NCBI GenBank assembly: GCA_944392525.1
Contig: CALXXB010000007.1
Coordinates: 1 to 40,498 of the forward strand
DNA length: 40,498 nt
Source of the DNA: an uncultured Clostridia bacterium
Lineage (GTDB): Bacteria > Bacillota_A > Clostridia > TANB77 > CAG-508
Direction: 5' to 3'
Below, piece by piece: positions 8,744 to 16,577 of this stretch (within the stretch, counting starts at the first letter, position 1; every line of letters begins with the position of its first letter). The position numbers were made by a program, and so were the translations under genes. The notes under the pieces are model-generated. The model saw only the letters and a program-made list of their open reading frames with translations, did not search any database and had not been told where the DNA came from.

Positions 8744-8779
8744 AATAAAGTGTATGAGAAATCATATACTTTATTTTTT
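8744..8779 (+). terminator. Terminator of the ABC exporter operon
   Basis: A 14-bp stem (8744-8757 with 8762-8775, one G-U pair) around a GAAA loop runs straight into a T-run. It closes the exporter operon. Confidence 0.85.
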
Positions 8780-8950
8780 GAAAAAATGTAAGAATATTTA
8801 AGATATAATATTAAAAAGATGTATGGATTGTTAATATACCACTATATGCAATTGGAAAAATTAAGAAAAAATAATTTAAAAAAGTATTTCTTAGTCTTTA
8901 TTTTTATAAAAATATGTGGTAAAATATACCAAGTAAAGGAGAGAAATAAG

Positions 8951-9214
8951 ATGACAATGCAAGAAATAACACAATATTTGGATAATAAGATAAATAGTGA
9001 TGAAAATATAGTAATAATAACTTTTTATGAAGTAAGAATAAAATTTGATTTATCAGAAGAACAAACACAAGAATTTTTAAGGCTTTGTAAAACAAGACTT
9101 GAGAATTTAGGATACCAAGTATATTTTACAGGGGCAAAATATATGTATCAAGGAGTAAGTAAAGTAGTACAATCAAATGAATTAATGGTAGCAATAAAAG
9201 AAAATTTAGAATAA
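8951..9214 (+). CDS. Hypothetical protein, 87 residues
   Basis: I do not recognise this short soluble protein. It starts MTMQEITQYL, is mixed alpha/beta in character, has no membrane helix and only one Cys (in LRLCKTRLE), and ends with an Ile/Lys/Glu helix. The ATG at 8951 is chosen because AAAGGAGAG lies just upstream. An open frame extends back to 8819 but without a ribosome binding site, and its translation is hydrophobic A+T noise. A possible TAAAAT -10 lies near 8921. It is a single-gene unit between the ABC exporter terminator and its own terminator. Confidence 0.7.
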   Translation: MTMQEITQYLDNKINSDENIVIITFYEVRIKFDLSEEQTQEFLRLCKTRLENLGYQVYFTGAKYMYQGVSKVVQSNELMVAIKENLE

Positions 9215-9243
9215 AAAAAGAAGCAATTTGCTTCTTTTTTTTA
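9215..9243 (+). terminator. Bidirectional terminator
   Basis: AAGAAGC and GCTTCTT form a stem flanked by an A-run on the left and a T-run on the right. It can therefore end both the 87-residue gene (plus) and the convergent Bax-inhibitor-like gene (minus). Confidence 0.8.
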
Positions 9244-9282
9244 TTCTAATATATTTTTTATTATATTTTGATGATTTCTTTT

Positions 9283-9948
9283 TTAGTTTCTTCTTTTTCC
9301 AAATATAGAAAGAATACGTAAGAAAATGTTTATAAAGTCTAAATATAATTGCATAGCACAATATACATATATTTTTTCTTGGTTAATTTCTGGAACTTGT
9401 TGTAACATCTTAATCTTATTAATATCGTAAATAGTAACTCCACAGAATAGTGCTAAAATAAGCCAATCAATAATCAAATCAAGCATAGAACTTTTTATTA
9501 TAAATAGATTAATAATGCTTAAAACTAATCCAGCAATTAAAAATACTGTTATATAGGGACTCCATGAACTTAAATCTTTATTTGTCTTATATCCAATTAT
9601 TCCAAGTACTGCAAAAATTACAGCTGAAATAACAAATAGATATATTATAGAAGAAAGTTCAAATACTGCAAATACTGTAGATAGTGTAACACCATTAATC
9701 ATTGAGTATACAAAGTAAAGTATTCCAACAGCGGTTGCAGAGAGTTTTCTAAATAGTAAGCTAAAAAGTAAAACAGCAACAAGTTCTATAATTAATAGAA
9801 TACTAAAATATCCTTCTAAAATTATGTTAAACAGTAATCCTGAGGCATATGTATAATATGCAACAATTGCTGAACCAAGTAGACCTAAAAACATCCAAAA
9901 GAAGGTCTTCCCAAATAACTTATTTTGGGTACTTATTTCATTTCCCAT
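9283..9948 (-). CDS. Bax inhibitor-1/YccA family membrane protein
   Basis: This 221-residue integral membrane protein has about seven hydrophobic helices. The family signature is near the C terminus: LALFCGVTIYDINKIKMLQ, followed by a charged stretch and YLDFINIFLRIL. Bacterial members (for example YetJ) act as pH-sensitive calcium leak channels or interact with membrane proteases. This member's role is inferred from the family only. The start at 9948 has AAAGGAGATTAAT before it on the minus strand. It is monocistronic, facing away from the DUF4190 gene. Confidence 0.9.
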   Translation of the reverse strand: MGNEISTQNKLFGKTFFWMFLGLLGSAIVAYYTYASGLLFNIILEGYFSILLIIELVAVLLFSLLFRKLSATAVGILYFVYSMINGVTLSTVFAVFELSSIIYLFVISAVIFAVLGIIGYKTNKDLSSWSPYITVFLIAGLVLSIINLFIIKSSMLDLIIDWLILALFCGVTIYDINKIKMLQQVPEINQEKIYVYCAMQLYLDFINIFLRILSIFGKRRN

Positions 9949-10040
9949 ATTAATCTCCTTTCAAAATTATATATTAAATTAATTATATAAATAAAAATAT
10001 AAAAAAGCAATAAAAAATAGAACAAATTTCTTGTTAAAAA

Positions 10041-10069
10041 TTGACATGAATAGTAAAATGCTTTATTAT
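10041..10069 (+). promoter_or_regulatory. Promoter of the DUF4190 gene
   Basis: TTGACA at 10041-10046 and TATTAT at 10064-10069 are 17 bases apart, 31 bases before the ATG at 10101. Confidence 0.65.
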
Positions 10070-10100
10070 ATAATTATATGGTATAAAAGGAGGAATTTTT

Positions 10101-10382
10101 ATGGATGAAAATGAAGTAAAACAAGAAGAAAATGTTAATACAAAAACAACATCACAAGAAGAGAAAAATCTAAATATATGTGGATTACTTAGTTTTATAT
10201 TTTCACTAGTAGGTCTTTTGATACTTGGTTTACCACTAGGAATAGCAGCTGTAGTATTAGGAATAATAGGAATAACTAAATTTGATCCTACTACACAAAA
10301 ATATAAATGGATGGCAATCACAGGTACAGCTGTTGGAGCAGCTGATGCAATATTTGTATTACTATTTACATCAATGTTTTAA
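10101..10382 (+). CDS. Small DUF4190-type membrane protein
   Basis: This 93-residue protein has a charged cytoplasmic N terminus (about 1-25, many Glu and Lys) and then two membrane helices. The helices are joined by a short polar loop, TKFDPTTQKYKWMAI. The pattern of a Gly/Leu-rich first helix (LGLPLGIAAVVLGIIG) and a second Ala/Gly helix is that of DUF4190, a family without a known function. AAAAGGAGG precedes the ATG. It has its own promoter and terminator, so it is a single-gene unit. Confidence 0.75.
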   Translation: MDENEVKQEENVNTKTTSQEEKNLNICGLLSFIFSLVGLLILGLPLGIAAVVLGIIGITKFDPTTQKYKWMAITGTAVGAADAIFVLLFTSMF

Positions 10383-10402
10383 TATAAATTTAAATAGATT
10401 TT

Positions 10403-10436
10403 GGAATATGACTTTTATAGTTATATTCCTTTTTTA
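10403..10436 (+). terminator. Terminator after the DUF4190 gene
   Basis: GGAATAT at 10403-10409 pairs with ATATTCC at 10423-10429, followed by a T-run. Confidence 0.8.
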
Positions 10437-10441
10437 TTTTC

Positions 10442-10470
10442 TTGAAAAAAACTATTACAAATGATAGAAT
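10442..10470 (+). promoter_or_regulatory. addA promoter
   Basis: TTGAAA at 10442-10447 and TAGAAT at 10465-10470 (preceded by TGA, an extended -10) are 17 bases apart and lie just upstream of addA. Confidence 0.5.
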
Positions 10471-10517
10471 ATCAAAAAATAGATAAAAAGTAAGGTAAAA
10501 AAAGATAGGAGAAAATA

Positions 10518-13500
10518 ATGGATTGGACAGATGAACAAAAACAAGCGATAAATGAAAAAGGTTCTAATATATTAGTTGCGGCTGCTGCGGGAAGTGGAAA
10601 GACAGCTGTGTTAGTAGAAAGAATAATAAAAAAAGTAGTAGAAGAAGGAATTGATATAGATAAGTTATTAGTAGTTACTTTTACTAACGCTGCAGCATCA
10701 GAAATGAGAGAAAGAGTACTAGATGCCATATATAAAAAATTAGATGAAAATCCAAATGATGAGAAATTACTTAGACAGATAACTTTATTAAATAAAGCAA
10801 GCATATGTACAATAGATTCTTTTTGTTTAGAGGTTGTTAGAAATAATTTCTATGAATTAGAAAACATAGCACCTAATTTTAGAATAGCAGATACAACAGA
10901 AATAGAATTATTAAAACAAGAAGTAATAGAAGATATATTTGAAGAGAAATATGAGAATGAAGACGAAGACTTTTCAAAATTAATCCATACATATACAAGT
11001 TATAGAGATGATACACCACTAAAAGACTTAATATTAAAAATCTATAATTATATTCAAAGTAATCCTTTCCCAGAAAAATGGTTAAATGAAAAAGTAGAAA
11101 TGTTTAATATAGGAAATAATTTAGAGGATGATTTTTCTACAACACCATGGGGAAAGGTCCTATTAGAAGAAATAGATGATGAATTAGTAGATGGAATATC
11201 TTTTTTGAAAAGTGCAGCCAAAATCCTTGAGTTTAATCCTGATTTGGAAAAGTTTTTCCAAACAATTAGAAATGATATAGATATGTTAAATACTTTAAAA
11301 AGCAATCTAAATAGTTGGGACAAAGCATACGAAATAAATACTAATTTAAAATTTGTAACATGGCCAAGAAATAAAGTTGATTCTTTAGAAAAAGATGAAG
11401 CTAAAAGTATAAGAGACTCTGTAAAGGAAAATTTAAAAGTATTAGATAATATCTTAGTTTGTGATTCTAGGACAGCAAATCAAGATATTTTCGATATGTA
11501 TTCTATTTTAGTAAAATTAAAAAATATAATATTAGAATTTGGAGAAGAATTTTCAAAAAGAAAAAGAGAAAAAAATATTGTGGACTTCCAAGATGTAGAA
11601 CACTTTGCTTTAAAAATATTAATAAAAGAAAAAGATGGAGAAATTATTCCATCTGATATTGCAAAAAAATATCAAGAAAAATACCAAGAGATTGCAATTG
11701 ATGAATATCAAGATAGTAACTTAGTACAAGAATATATATTAAATTCAGTATCTAAAGGAAATAACATTTTCATGGTAGGAGATGTTAAACAAAGTATTTA
11801 CAAATTCCGTCAAGCGATGCCAGAACTATTTATAAGTAAATATAAAAAATATAAAAATAAAGCTGATAAAACGAGTGAGGATGACTTAAAGATACAGTTA
11901 TTTAAAAATTTTAGAAGCAGAGAAAATGTTTTATATTTTACTAATTTAATATTCCAAGATATTATGAGTGATACATTAGGAGATATAGAATACAATGAAG
12001 ATGAATACTTAAATCTGGGAGCAGATTATCCAGAAGAAAGGCAAAACTTAAACACAGAAATAGATGTAATTGATTTATCAGATGAAGATGTAGAATTAAA
12101 TCTTGAAAATGTTAATGAAGAAAAATTAGAAGAAGAGGATAGAATAGAAAATGTAGAATTAGAAGCAAGGTTTGTTGCAAGTAAAATAAAAGAATTAGTA
12201 GAAAGCAAATTTCAGGTATGGGACAGAAAAGAAGAAACATATAGAGATATTAAATATAGAGATATAGTAATATTACTTAGATCAACTTCTAGTCCTGCAC
12301 CTGTATATGAACAAGAACTCTTAAATCTAGAAATACCTGTGTTTTCAGACAGCTCACAAGAATATTTAGATTCTATTGAAATACAGACAATAATGTCACT
12401 ACTTAAAATAATAGATAATCCAATGCAAGATATTCCATTAGTATGTGTTTTAAGATCATATATAGGAAAATTTACAGATAACGAATTAGTTAAAATACGT
12501 TTAACAGATTCTTATGATGATTTCTATACTTGCATGCAAAAAGCGATTATAGATGTTGATGGTGATTTAAAAGAAAAAATACAAAACTTTTTTGATAATC
12601 TAGACAAATGGAGAAAAGAAAAAGAATATTTAGCATTAGATGAACTTATTTGGAAAATATATAGTGATACAGGATATTATAATTATGTAGGACTTATGCC
12701 AAATGGAGATTTGAGACAGGCAAATTTAAAGATGTTATTCCAAAAAGCAAAAGATTATGAGAGTAGTAATTTTAAAGGATTATATAATTTTATAAATTTT
12801 ATTGATAAATTGAAAATATCTAGTGGAGATATGGGCTCTGCAAAATTAATTGGTGAAAATGATGATGTTGTAAGAATAATGAGTATTCATAAAAGTAAAG
12901 GACTAGAATTTCCTGTTGTATTTTTATCAAGTACAGGAAAACAATTTAATCTTAATGATTTAAAAGAAGATGTATTACTTCATCAAGAGATGGGTATAGG
13001 TGCAAAATATATAGATTATGATAAACAAGTGAAATATGATACTTTAAGTAAGCTAGCAATAAAAAATAAAATTTTATTGGAGACACTTTCTGAAGAAATG
13101 AGAATATTATATGTTGCTTTAACTAGAGCCAAAGAGAAATTGTTCATAATAGGTGTGACAAGAGATTTTAAGAAAGATTTAGAAAAGATAGATTCTAATA
13201 TAGAACGATATCCAAAAGAAAATGGAAAGATTAATCCTATTTTAGTTAAAAAGTGTAAGAAATATCTAGATTGGATTTTACTAGTGTACCAATATGAGAA
13301 AAACTTATGTAGTGATAAAGTAGAATTAAATACTTATAAAAAGAAAACTTTATTAAAAACATTAAAGAAAATAGATAATGAAGAAGTAGATGTTTTAAAA
13401 GAGTTAGAAAGTAAAGAAGCTAATAAAGAAGAATTGAACAAAATAAGTAATATATTAAATTATGAATATCCAAACATATTAGATACAACAATACCAACCA

Positions 13501-14123
13501 AGACAGCTGTTACGACTTTAAAGCAATTAGAAAGTGGAGAAAAAATATTAGTAGAAAAAGAAATAAGTCTTCCAAAACCAAAGTTCTTAAAAAATGGAGA
13601 AGAAGAAAAGATTACAGCAGCTATGAAAGGAACTTTAATACATTTGTGCTTACAAAAATTAGATGTAAAAGTAGAGTATGATATAGGAAAAATAAATGAT
13701 TTAATAGAAGAATTAGAAGCAAAGAAGATTATAACAACAAAGGAAAAAGAAGCTATTAATCAAAATAAAATCTTAGAATTTACAAAATCAAATATTTGGA
13801 AGGAATTAAAAACAGCAAAAGAGATAGAAAAAGAAAAGCCATTTTATATAAATGTGCCTGCAAAAGAAATTTATAAGGAAAATACAGAAGAAAATATATT
13901 AGTCCAAGGTATTATTGATCTTTATTATATTGATAAAGATAATAATTTAAATCTTGTGGACTATAAAACAGATTATGTTGAAGCGGAAAATGAACAAGAA
14001 TTGGTTAAAAAATATAGAAAACAATTAGAGTTATATAAAGAAGCTTTAGAAAAATCATATAATAAACAAGTAAAAAATACATATATCTATTCAGTATATT
14101 TAAATAAGGTGATAAAAATATAA
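10518..14123 (+). CDS. addA: ATP-dependent helicase/nuclease subunit A (AddA)
   Basis: AddA is the helicase-nuclease subunit of the AddAB complex that resects double-strand breaks for RecA. The 1201-residue protein has the UvrD-type motifs in order: Walker A AAAGSGKTAV (about 22-31), TFTNAAASEMRERV, IDEYQDSN, VKQSIYKFRQ, the motif V region SIHKSKGLEFPVVFL and motif VI RILYVALTRAKEKL. The C-terminal RecB-type nuclease carries HLCLQKLD and LVDYKTDYVE. The start follows ATAGGAGAAAATA. AddB, which normally precedes AddA in Firmicutes, is not adjacent; the gene has its own promoter here. Confidence 0.95.
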   Translation: MDWTDEQKQAINEKGSNILVAAAAGSGKTAVLVERIIKKVVEEGIDIDKLLVVTFTNAAASEMRERVLDAIYKKLDENPNDEKLLRQITLLNKASICTIDSFCLEVVRNNFYELENIAPNFRIADTTEIELLKQEVIEDIFEEKYENEDEDFSKLIHTYTSYRDDTPLKDLILKIYNYIQSNPFPEKWLNEKVEMFNIGNNLEDDFSTTPWGKVLLEEIDDELVDGISFLKSAAKILEFNPDLEKFFQTIRNDIDMLNTLKSNLNSWDKAYEINTNLKFVTWPRNKVDSLEKDEAKSIRDSVKENLKVLDNILVCDSRTANQDIFDMYSILVKLKNIILEFGEEFSKRKREKNIVDFQDVEHFALKILIKEKDGEIIPSDIAKKYQEKYQEIAIDEYQDSNLVQEYILNSVSKGNNIFMVGDVKQSIYKFRQAMPELFISKYKKYKNKADKTSEDDLKIQLFKNFRSRENVLYFTNLIFQDIMSDTLGDIEYNEDEYLNLGADYPEERQNLNTEIDVIDLSDEDVELNLENVNEEKLEEEDRIENVELEARFVASKIKELVESKFQVWDRKEETYRDIKYRDIVILLRSTSSPAPVYEQELLNLEIPVFSDSSQEYLDSIEIQTIMSLLKIIDNPMQDIPLVCVLRSYIGKFTDNELVKIRLTDSYDDFYTCMQKAIIDVDGDLKEKIQNFFDNLDKWRKEKEYLALDELIWKIYSDTGYYNYVGLMPNGDLRQANLKMLFQKAKDYESSNFKGLYNFINFIDKLKISSGDMGSAKLIGENDDVVRIMSIHKSKGLEFPVVFLSSTGKQFNLNDLKEDVLLHQEMGIGAKYIDYDKQVKYDTLSKLAIKNKILLETLSEEMRILYVALTRAKEKLFIIGVTRDFKKDLEKIDSNIERYPKENGKINPILVKKCKKYLDWILLVYQYEKNLCSDKVELNTYKKKTLLKTLKKIDNEEVDVLKELESKEANKEELNKISNILNYEYPNILDTTIPTKTAVTTLKQLESGEKILVEKEISLPKPKFLKNGEEEKITAAMKGTLIHLCLQKLDVKVEYDIGKINDLIEELEAKKIITTKEKEAINQNKILEFTKSNIWKELKTAKEIEKEKPFYINVPAKEIYKENTEENILVQGIIDLYYIDKDNNLNLVDYKTDYVEAENEQELVKKYRKQLELYKEALEKSYNKQVKNTYIYSVYLNKVIKI

Positions 14124-14157
14124 AAAAACCACAGCATCTTGGAAGGCGCTGTGGTTT
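14122..14157 (-). terminator. Terminator of the first minus-strand cassette
   Basis: AAACCACAGC (14126-14135) pairs with GCTGTGGTTT (14148-14157). On the minus strand the stem runs into a T-run, so it ends the gene at 14165-14524. It may also slow plus-strand transcription from addA. Confidence 0.8.
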
Positions 14158-14164
14158 GGACGGA

Positions 14165-14524
14165 TTACAATATCCTTACAAGGAATACAATAACAGCCAA
14201 GATGCTCAACGTAGTTTCCCACATCATTATGAAGATAGCAATGTTAAATTCCTTTTTTATAGCTATTATTTCTTCATGTTGTTTGGCGTTTTCTATTACT
14301 CCTTGTAATGCTCCAAAGCAAACTGCACAAAGACCATGCCCACTGAACTGAAAAAGTAGTATAATACCAGCGGTTATAGCTATGTCTGATGCACTACTTG
14401 TGCCACCCCAGATAGCGAAAAGCAGTTGAGGGATAAAGCACAAAAAGCAAATGGCCCAAAGTTCCTTTCGATGCTCGACAATTGCAAACCTGTTAGCTTT
14501 GTGCATAATTCCTTTTACGTCCAT
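14165..14524 (-). CDS. Unknown membrane protein, cassette 1
   Basis: I do not recognise this 119-residue protein. It starts MDVKGIMHKANRF and has a charged N-terminal stretch followed by about three hydrophobic helices (around 23-41, 47-72 and 95-118). The loop between helices two and three is charged (IENAKQHEEIIAIKKEF). A Cys pair sits in GHGLCAVCFGA. AGGAGAAAG precedes the ATG on the minus strand. It is one of three consecutive small membrane-protein genes, each starting MD and each with its own promoter, leader and strong terminator. Base composition is visibly less A+T-rich than the flanking core genes. Confidence 0.75.
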   Translation of the reverse strand: MDVKGIMHKANRFAIVEHRKELWAICFLCFIPQLLFAIWGGTSSASDIAITAGIILLFQFSGHGLCAVCFGALQGVIENAKQHEEIIAIKKEFNIAIFIMMWETTLSILAVIVFLVRIL

Positions 14525-14594
14525 TTCTTTCTCCTAACTAAATATAAGTTAACAGACACTTGCATAGGTAGGTAATATACCCAACTATAAATTA

Positions 14595-14623
14595 ATTATA
14601 TCATAAATTTAAACATAAAGAAA
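14595..14623 (-). promoter_or_regulatory. Cassette 1 promoter
   Basis: On the minus strand TATAAT lies at 14600-14595, preceded by TGA (extended -10). TTTATGTTTAAA lies in the spacer and a weak TTTCTT stands at the -35. The -35 lies within the T-run of the cassette 2 terminator. The ATGTT core matches the other cassette promoters with a two-base offset. Confidence 0.5.
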
Positions 14624-14653
14624 CCCGCAACACCTTAATGTGATGCTGCGGGT
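14623..14653 (-). terminator. Terminator of cassette 2
   Basis: ACCCGCA (14623-14629) pairs with TGCGGGT (14647-14653), and further pairing of CAC with GTG extends the stem. On the minus strand it is followed by TTCTTTATGTTT, which also serves as the upstream part of the cassette 1 promoter. Confidence 0.75.
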
Positions 14654-14666
14654 AGAACGACTGGTG

Positions 14667-14939
14667 TCATGCAACTCCTGCACAAAAGAGGAAGATAGAT
14701 AGAATTACATCTAAAACAAAGAACAAAATCATGAGTCTAGATGTTTTTACTACTAATCCCATCCCAAGGCCGAGTGTTGAGCTGACCGTTGAAAGACCAA
14801 AGAGAAAAACTTGTGCAATCTTTGCTTTGTAACCAATAAAAAGGTTCCAAATCAAGTAAACAACGATACAGCATACAGACACCAACATACAAGTTTTGAT
14901 GCAGTCTTCATTACTAATGTTGAACTTCTTGTCGTCCAT
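14667..14939 (-). CDS. Unknown small membrane protein, cassette 2
   Basis: This 90-residue protein begins MDDKKFNISNEDCIK and then has three hydrophobic helices (about 16-36, 40-62 and 67-88). The central GLGMGLVVKTSRLMILFF resembles GIGIGLCLAITNRRIKIVFY of the neighbouring cassette 3 protein, so the two are probably distant paralogues. Four Cys residues are in or near the membrane part of the first half. TTAGGAGAAGAAA precedes the ATG on the minus strand. I do not recognise the family; a small multi-pass protein with its own regulated promoter could be a stress, channel-like or immunity protein, but that is a guess. Confidence 0.7.
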   Translation of the reverse strand: MDDKKFNISNEDCIKTCMLVSVCCIVVYLIWNLFIGYKAKIAQVFLFGLSTVSSTLGLGMGLVVKTSRLMILFFVLDVILSIFLFCAGVA

Positions 14940-15004
14940 TTTCTTCTCCTAACTAATAAATAGTCAATGGATATACGTGTAAAGGTTTTTGCCTATACAT
15001 ATTA

Positions 15005-15033
15005 ATTATAGCACGAATCAACATAACTTTCAA
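15005..15033 (-). promoter_or_regulatory. Cassette 2 promoter
   Basis: On the minus strand TTGAAA (15033-15028) is followed after 17 bases by TATAAT (15010-15005). The spacer begins GTTATGTTGATT and ends in TGC, an extended -10. It matches the promoter at 23524-23552 in 25 of 29 positions by direct comparison. Confidence 0.75.
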
Positions 15034-15050
15034 AACAAGATAAAATATAA

Positions 15051-15080
15051 AACTGCGGGTCCATAAAGAATTCCGCAGTT
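15051..15080 (-). terminator. Terminator of cassette 3
   Basis: AACTGCGG (15051-15058) pairs with CCGCAGTT (15073-15080). On the minus strand the stem is followed by a T-rich stretch, just upstream of the cassette 2 promoter. Confidence 0.75.
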
Positions 15081-15100
15081 TTTACAATGCAACACTGATG

Positions 15101-15376
15101 TTAAGAAGAAAAATAGATTCCTAAAGTAGCAAGTAGACAAATGTTTGAAATTGCTATCAATATAGCATAGAAAACTATTTTTATTCTTCTGTTAGTAATA
15201 GCCAGACATAGCCCTATTCCAATACCTGAAAAAATAATAGATACTAAGTAAAGTATAGCCCTAAATAGCAATACAAAATCAGTATTTATTGGAATAAGAA
15301 TAGTAGCTATAATAGCACATACATCAGCGATACAGTTGTAACGACCTTCGTAAGCATTAAGTTTCCTTCTGTCCAT
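15101..15376 (-). CDS. Unknown small membrane protein, cassette 3
   Basis: This 91-residue protein begins MDRRKLNAYEGRYN and has three hydrophobic helices (about 15-30, 34-56 and 63-90). It shares topology and a Gly-rich second helix followed by a basic loop (LAITNRRIKI) with the cassette 2 protein. The start at 15376 is preferred over an in-frame ATG at 15469. GTGAGGAGAAAAG lies directly upstream of it, and the longer frame would begin upstream of the promoter. It is the first of the three tandem cassettes and lies divergent to the gene at 15540. Confidence 0.7.
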   Translation of the reverse strand: MDRRKLNAYEGRYNCIADVCAIIATILIPINTDFVLLFRAILYLVSIIFSGIGIGLCLAITNRRIKIVFYAILIAISNICLLATLGIYFSS

Positions 15377-15442
15377 TTCTTTTCTCCTCACTAATAAGTG
15401 AACTGATAGATTCTTGCAAAGGTTTATTACCGTACATTTTGT

Positions 15443-15471
15443 ATTATAACACAAATCAACATAATTCAAAA
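15443..15471 (-). promoter_or_regulatory. Cassette 3 promoter
   Basis: On the minus strand TATAAT (15448-15443) is preceded by TGT (extended -10) and by the spacer ATTATGTTGATTTG. The -35 at the standard distance is TTTTGA. TTATGTTGATT and the following TG..TATAAT are shared with cassette 2 at identical spacing. Confidence 0.7.
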
Positions 15472-15478
15472 TAATTAG

Positions 15479-15507
15479 TTGAAAAACAACCTAAAATTTG
15501 GTATAAT
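15479..15507 (+). promoter_or_regulatory. Promoter of the 15540 gene
   Basis: TTGAAA at 15479-15484 and TATAAT at 15502-15507 are 17 bases apart. The spacer lacks the TTATGTT core of the divergent cassette promoter. Confidence 0.6.
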
Positions 15508-15539
15508 ATATATATTAAGTTGAAAAGAAGGGAAAAAAT

Positions 15540-16010
15540 ATGGCAAGATTAAAAACTTTTTTAATATATGCACTAATAATTGTAGGTTTCTTTATATTTT
15601 CAGAATTTATAATTGATGTTGGAATAAATTCTTCATATAAAGATATAACAAGGAAAGACAACACGTCTCAAGTAGAGATATCAGAAGCACAAGCAACTTT
15701 AGTAAATGGGAAAATTAAAGGAACTATAAATGATTATGGTGATGATAATTTAACAGGGAAATATGTGGAAATAGATTTATATTCTTCAAGAGACAATATG
15801 ATAGGAAAAAGATATATAGAAATACAAACAACAGATGTAAATCAAACTCAAGATTTTCATATTTACTTTGAGGCAGAAGATGTAAAATCTTATTCAGTTG
15901 CAATAGTTAATGAAAGAGAAGGCGGAGAACTCGAAATTATACCAGAGGAATGGACAAGACCAGAAATAATTGTAGCAACAATGTTTACATTATTAATCTT
16001 TTGGGGTTAA
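15540..16010 (+). CDS. Hypothetical membrane protein, 156 residues
   Basis: I do not recognise this protein. It has an N-terminal hydrophobic helix (about 8-27), then a roughly 110-residue polar domain rich in beta-like sequence (ATLVNGKIKGTINDYG, YVEIDLYSS), and a second hydrophobic helix at the very C terminus (about 143-155). The middle part would face outside and resembles the Ig-like domains of uncharacterised firmicute envelope proteins. The start ATG follows AGAAGGGAAA. It precedes the Asp23/AmaP set but is separated from it by a terminator hairpin. Confidence 0.75.
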   Translation: MARLKTFLIYALIIVGFFIFSEFIIDVGINSSYKDITRKDNTSQVEISEAQATLVNGKIKGTINDYGDDNLTGKYVEIDLYSSRDNMIGKRYIEIQTTDVNQTQDFHIYFEAEDVKSYSVAIVNEREGGELEIIPEEWTRPEIIVATMFTLLIFWG

Positions 16011-16044
16011 TTTAGTAGAATAAATTAAAATTTTATTAAAATGG

Positions 16045-16102
16045 TTGTAAAAATGTGAGAAAATTGATATACTTATGTGGAAATATAAGTATATCTTTTT
16101 TT
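16045..16102 (+). promoter_or_regulatory. Promoter of the asp23 operon embedded in a terminator hairpin
   Basis: GATATACTTAT (16066-16076) pairs perfectly with ATAAGTATATC (16085-16095), and seven T follow: a terminator for the gene upstream. TTGTAA (16045-16050) and TATACT (16068-16073), 17 bases apart, form a promoter whose -10 lies in the left arm. Its transcript would start near 16080 in the loop and so escape the terminator. AAGGAGG follows directly. Confidence 0.55.
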
Positions 16103-16117
16103 AAGGAGGAAATAAAT

Positions 16118-16549
16118 ATGAGTGAAGAAAATAAAGAAGAGAAAAAAGAGGAAATAGTAGAGTTAGATGAGGAAATAAAAACAGAAAACGATGGGATAAA
16201 AATATCAGATGATGTTGTGGCCGTGATAGCAGGAGTTGCAGTTTCAGAAGTTCCAGGTGTTTCTGGAATGGCAGGAGGATTTGCAGGAGGAATATCAGAA
16301 GTATTTAGTGGAAAGAAAAATCTAGCTAAAGGAATAAAAGCAGAAATAAATGAATCAAAAGCTAAAATAGATGTAAACATCATAGTAGAATATGGTTCTA
16401 GAATACCTGATGTAGCATTTGAAATTCAAAACAGAGTAAAAAAAGCTGTAGAAAGTATGACTGGATTAAAAGTAGAAGAAGTAAATGTACATGTACAAGG
16501 TGTTAATACAGATACAGCTGAAACTCAAAAATCAGATGAAGAAGAATAA
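16118..16549 (+). CDS. Asp23/Gls24 family envelope stress protein
   Basis: This 143-residue protein belongs to the Asp23/Gls24 (DUF322) family, abundant envelope-associated proteins anchored to the membrane by AmaP. A highly acidic N terminus (about 1-30, EEK-rich) is followed by the family core: ISDDVVAVIAGVAVSEVPGV, then VNIIVEYGSRIPDVAFEIQNRVKKAVE and VEEVNVHVQGV. The ATG at 16118 is chosen because AAGGAGG precedes it; the upstream in-frame ATG at 16055 lies before the promoter. The next two genes are its usual partners. Confidence 0.92.
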   Translation: MSEENKEEKKEEIVELDEEIKTENDGIKISDDVVAVIAGVAVSEVPGVSGMAGGFAGGISEVFSGKKNLAKGIKAEINESKAKIDVNIIVEYGSRIPDVAFEIQNRVKKAVESMTGLKVEEVNVHVQGVNTDTAETQKSDEEE

Positions 16550-16577
16550 AATATAGTAAAAAAGGAGAATAGAAAAA

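Noticed and set aside
14139..14351. Open frame of 70 codons on the plus strand after addA
   Set aside because: It runs antisense to the membrane-protein gene at 14165-14524, which has a proper ribosome binding site, promoter and terminator; the plus frame has none.
14122..15471. Integron-like gene cassette array
   Set aside because: No integrase and no attC-type sites are seen; every gene has its own promoter and terminator, which integron cassettes normally lack.
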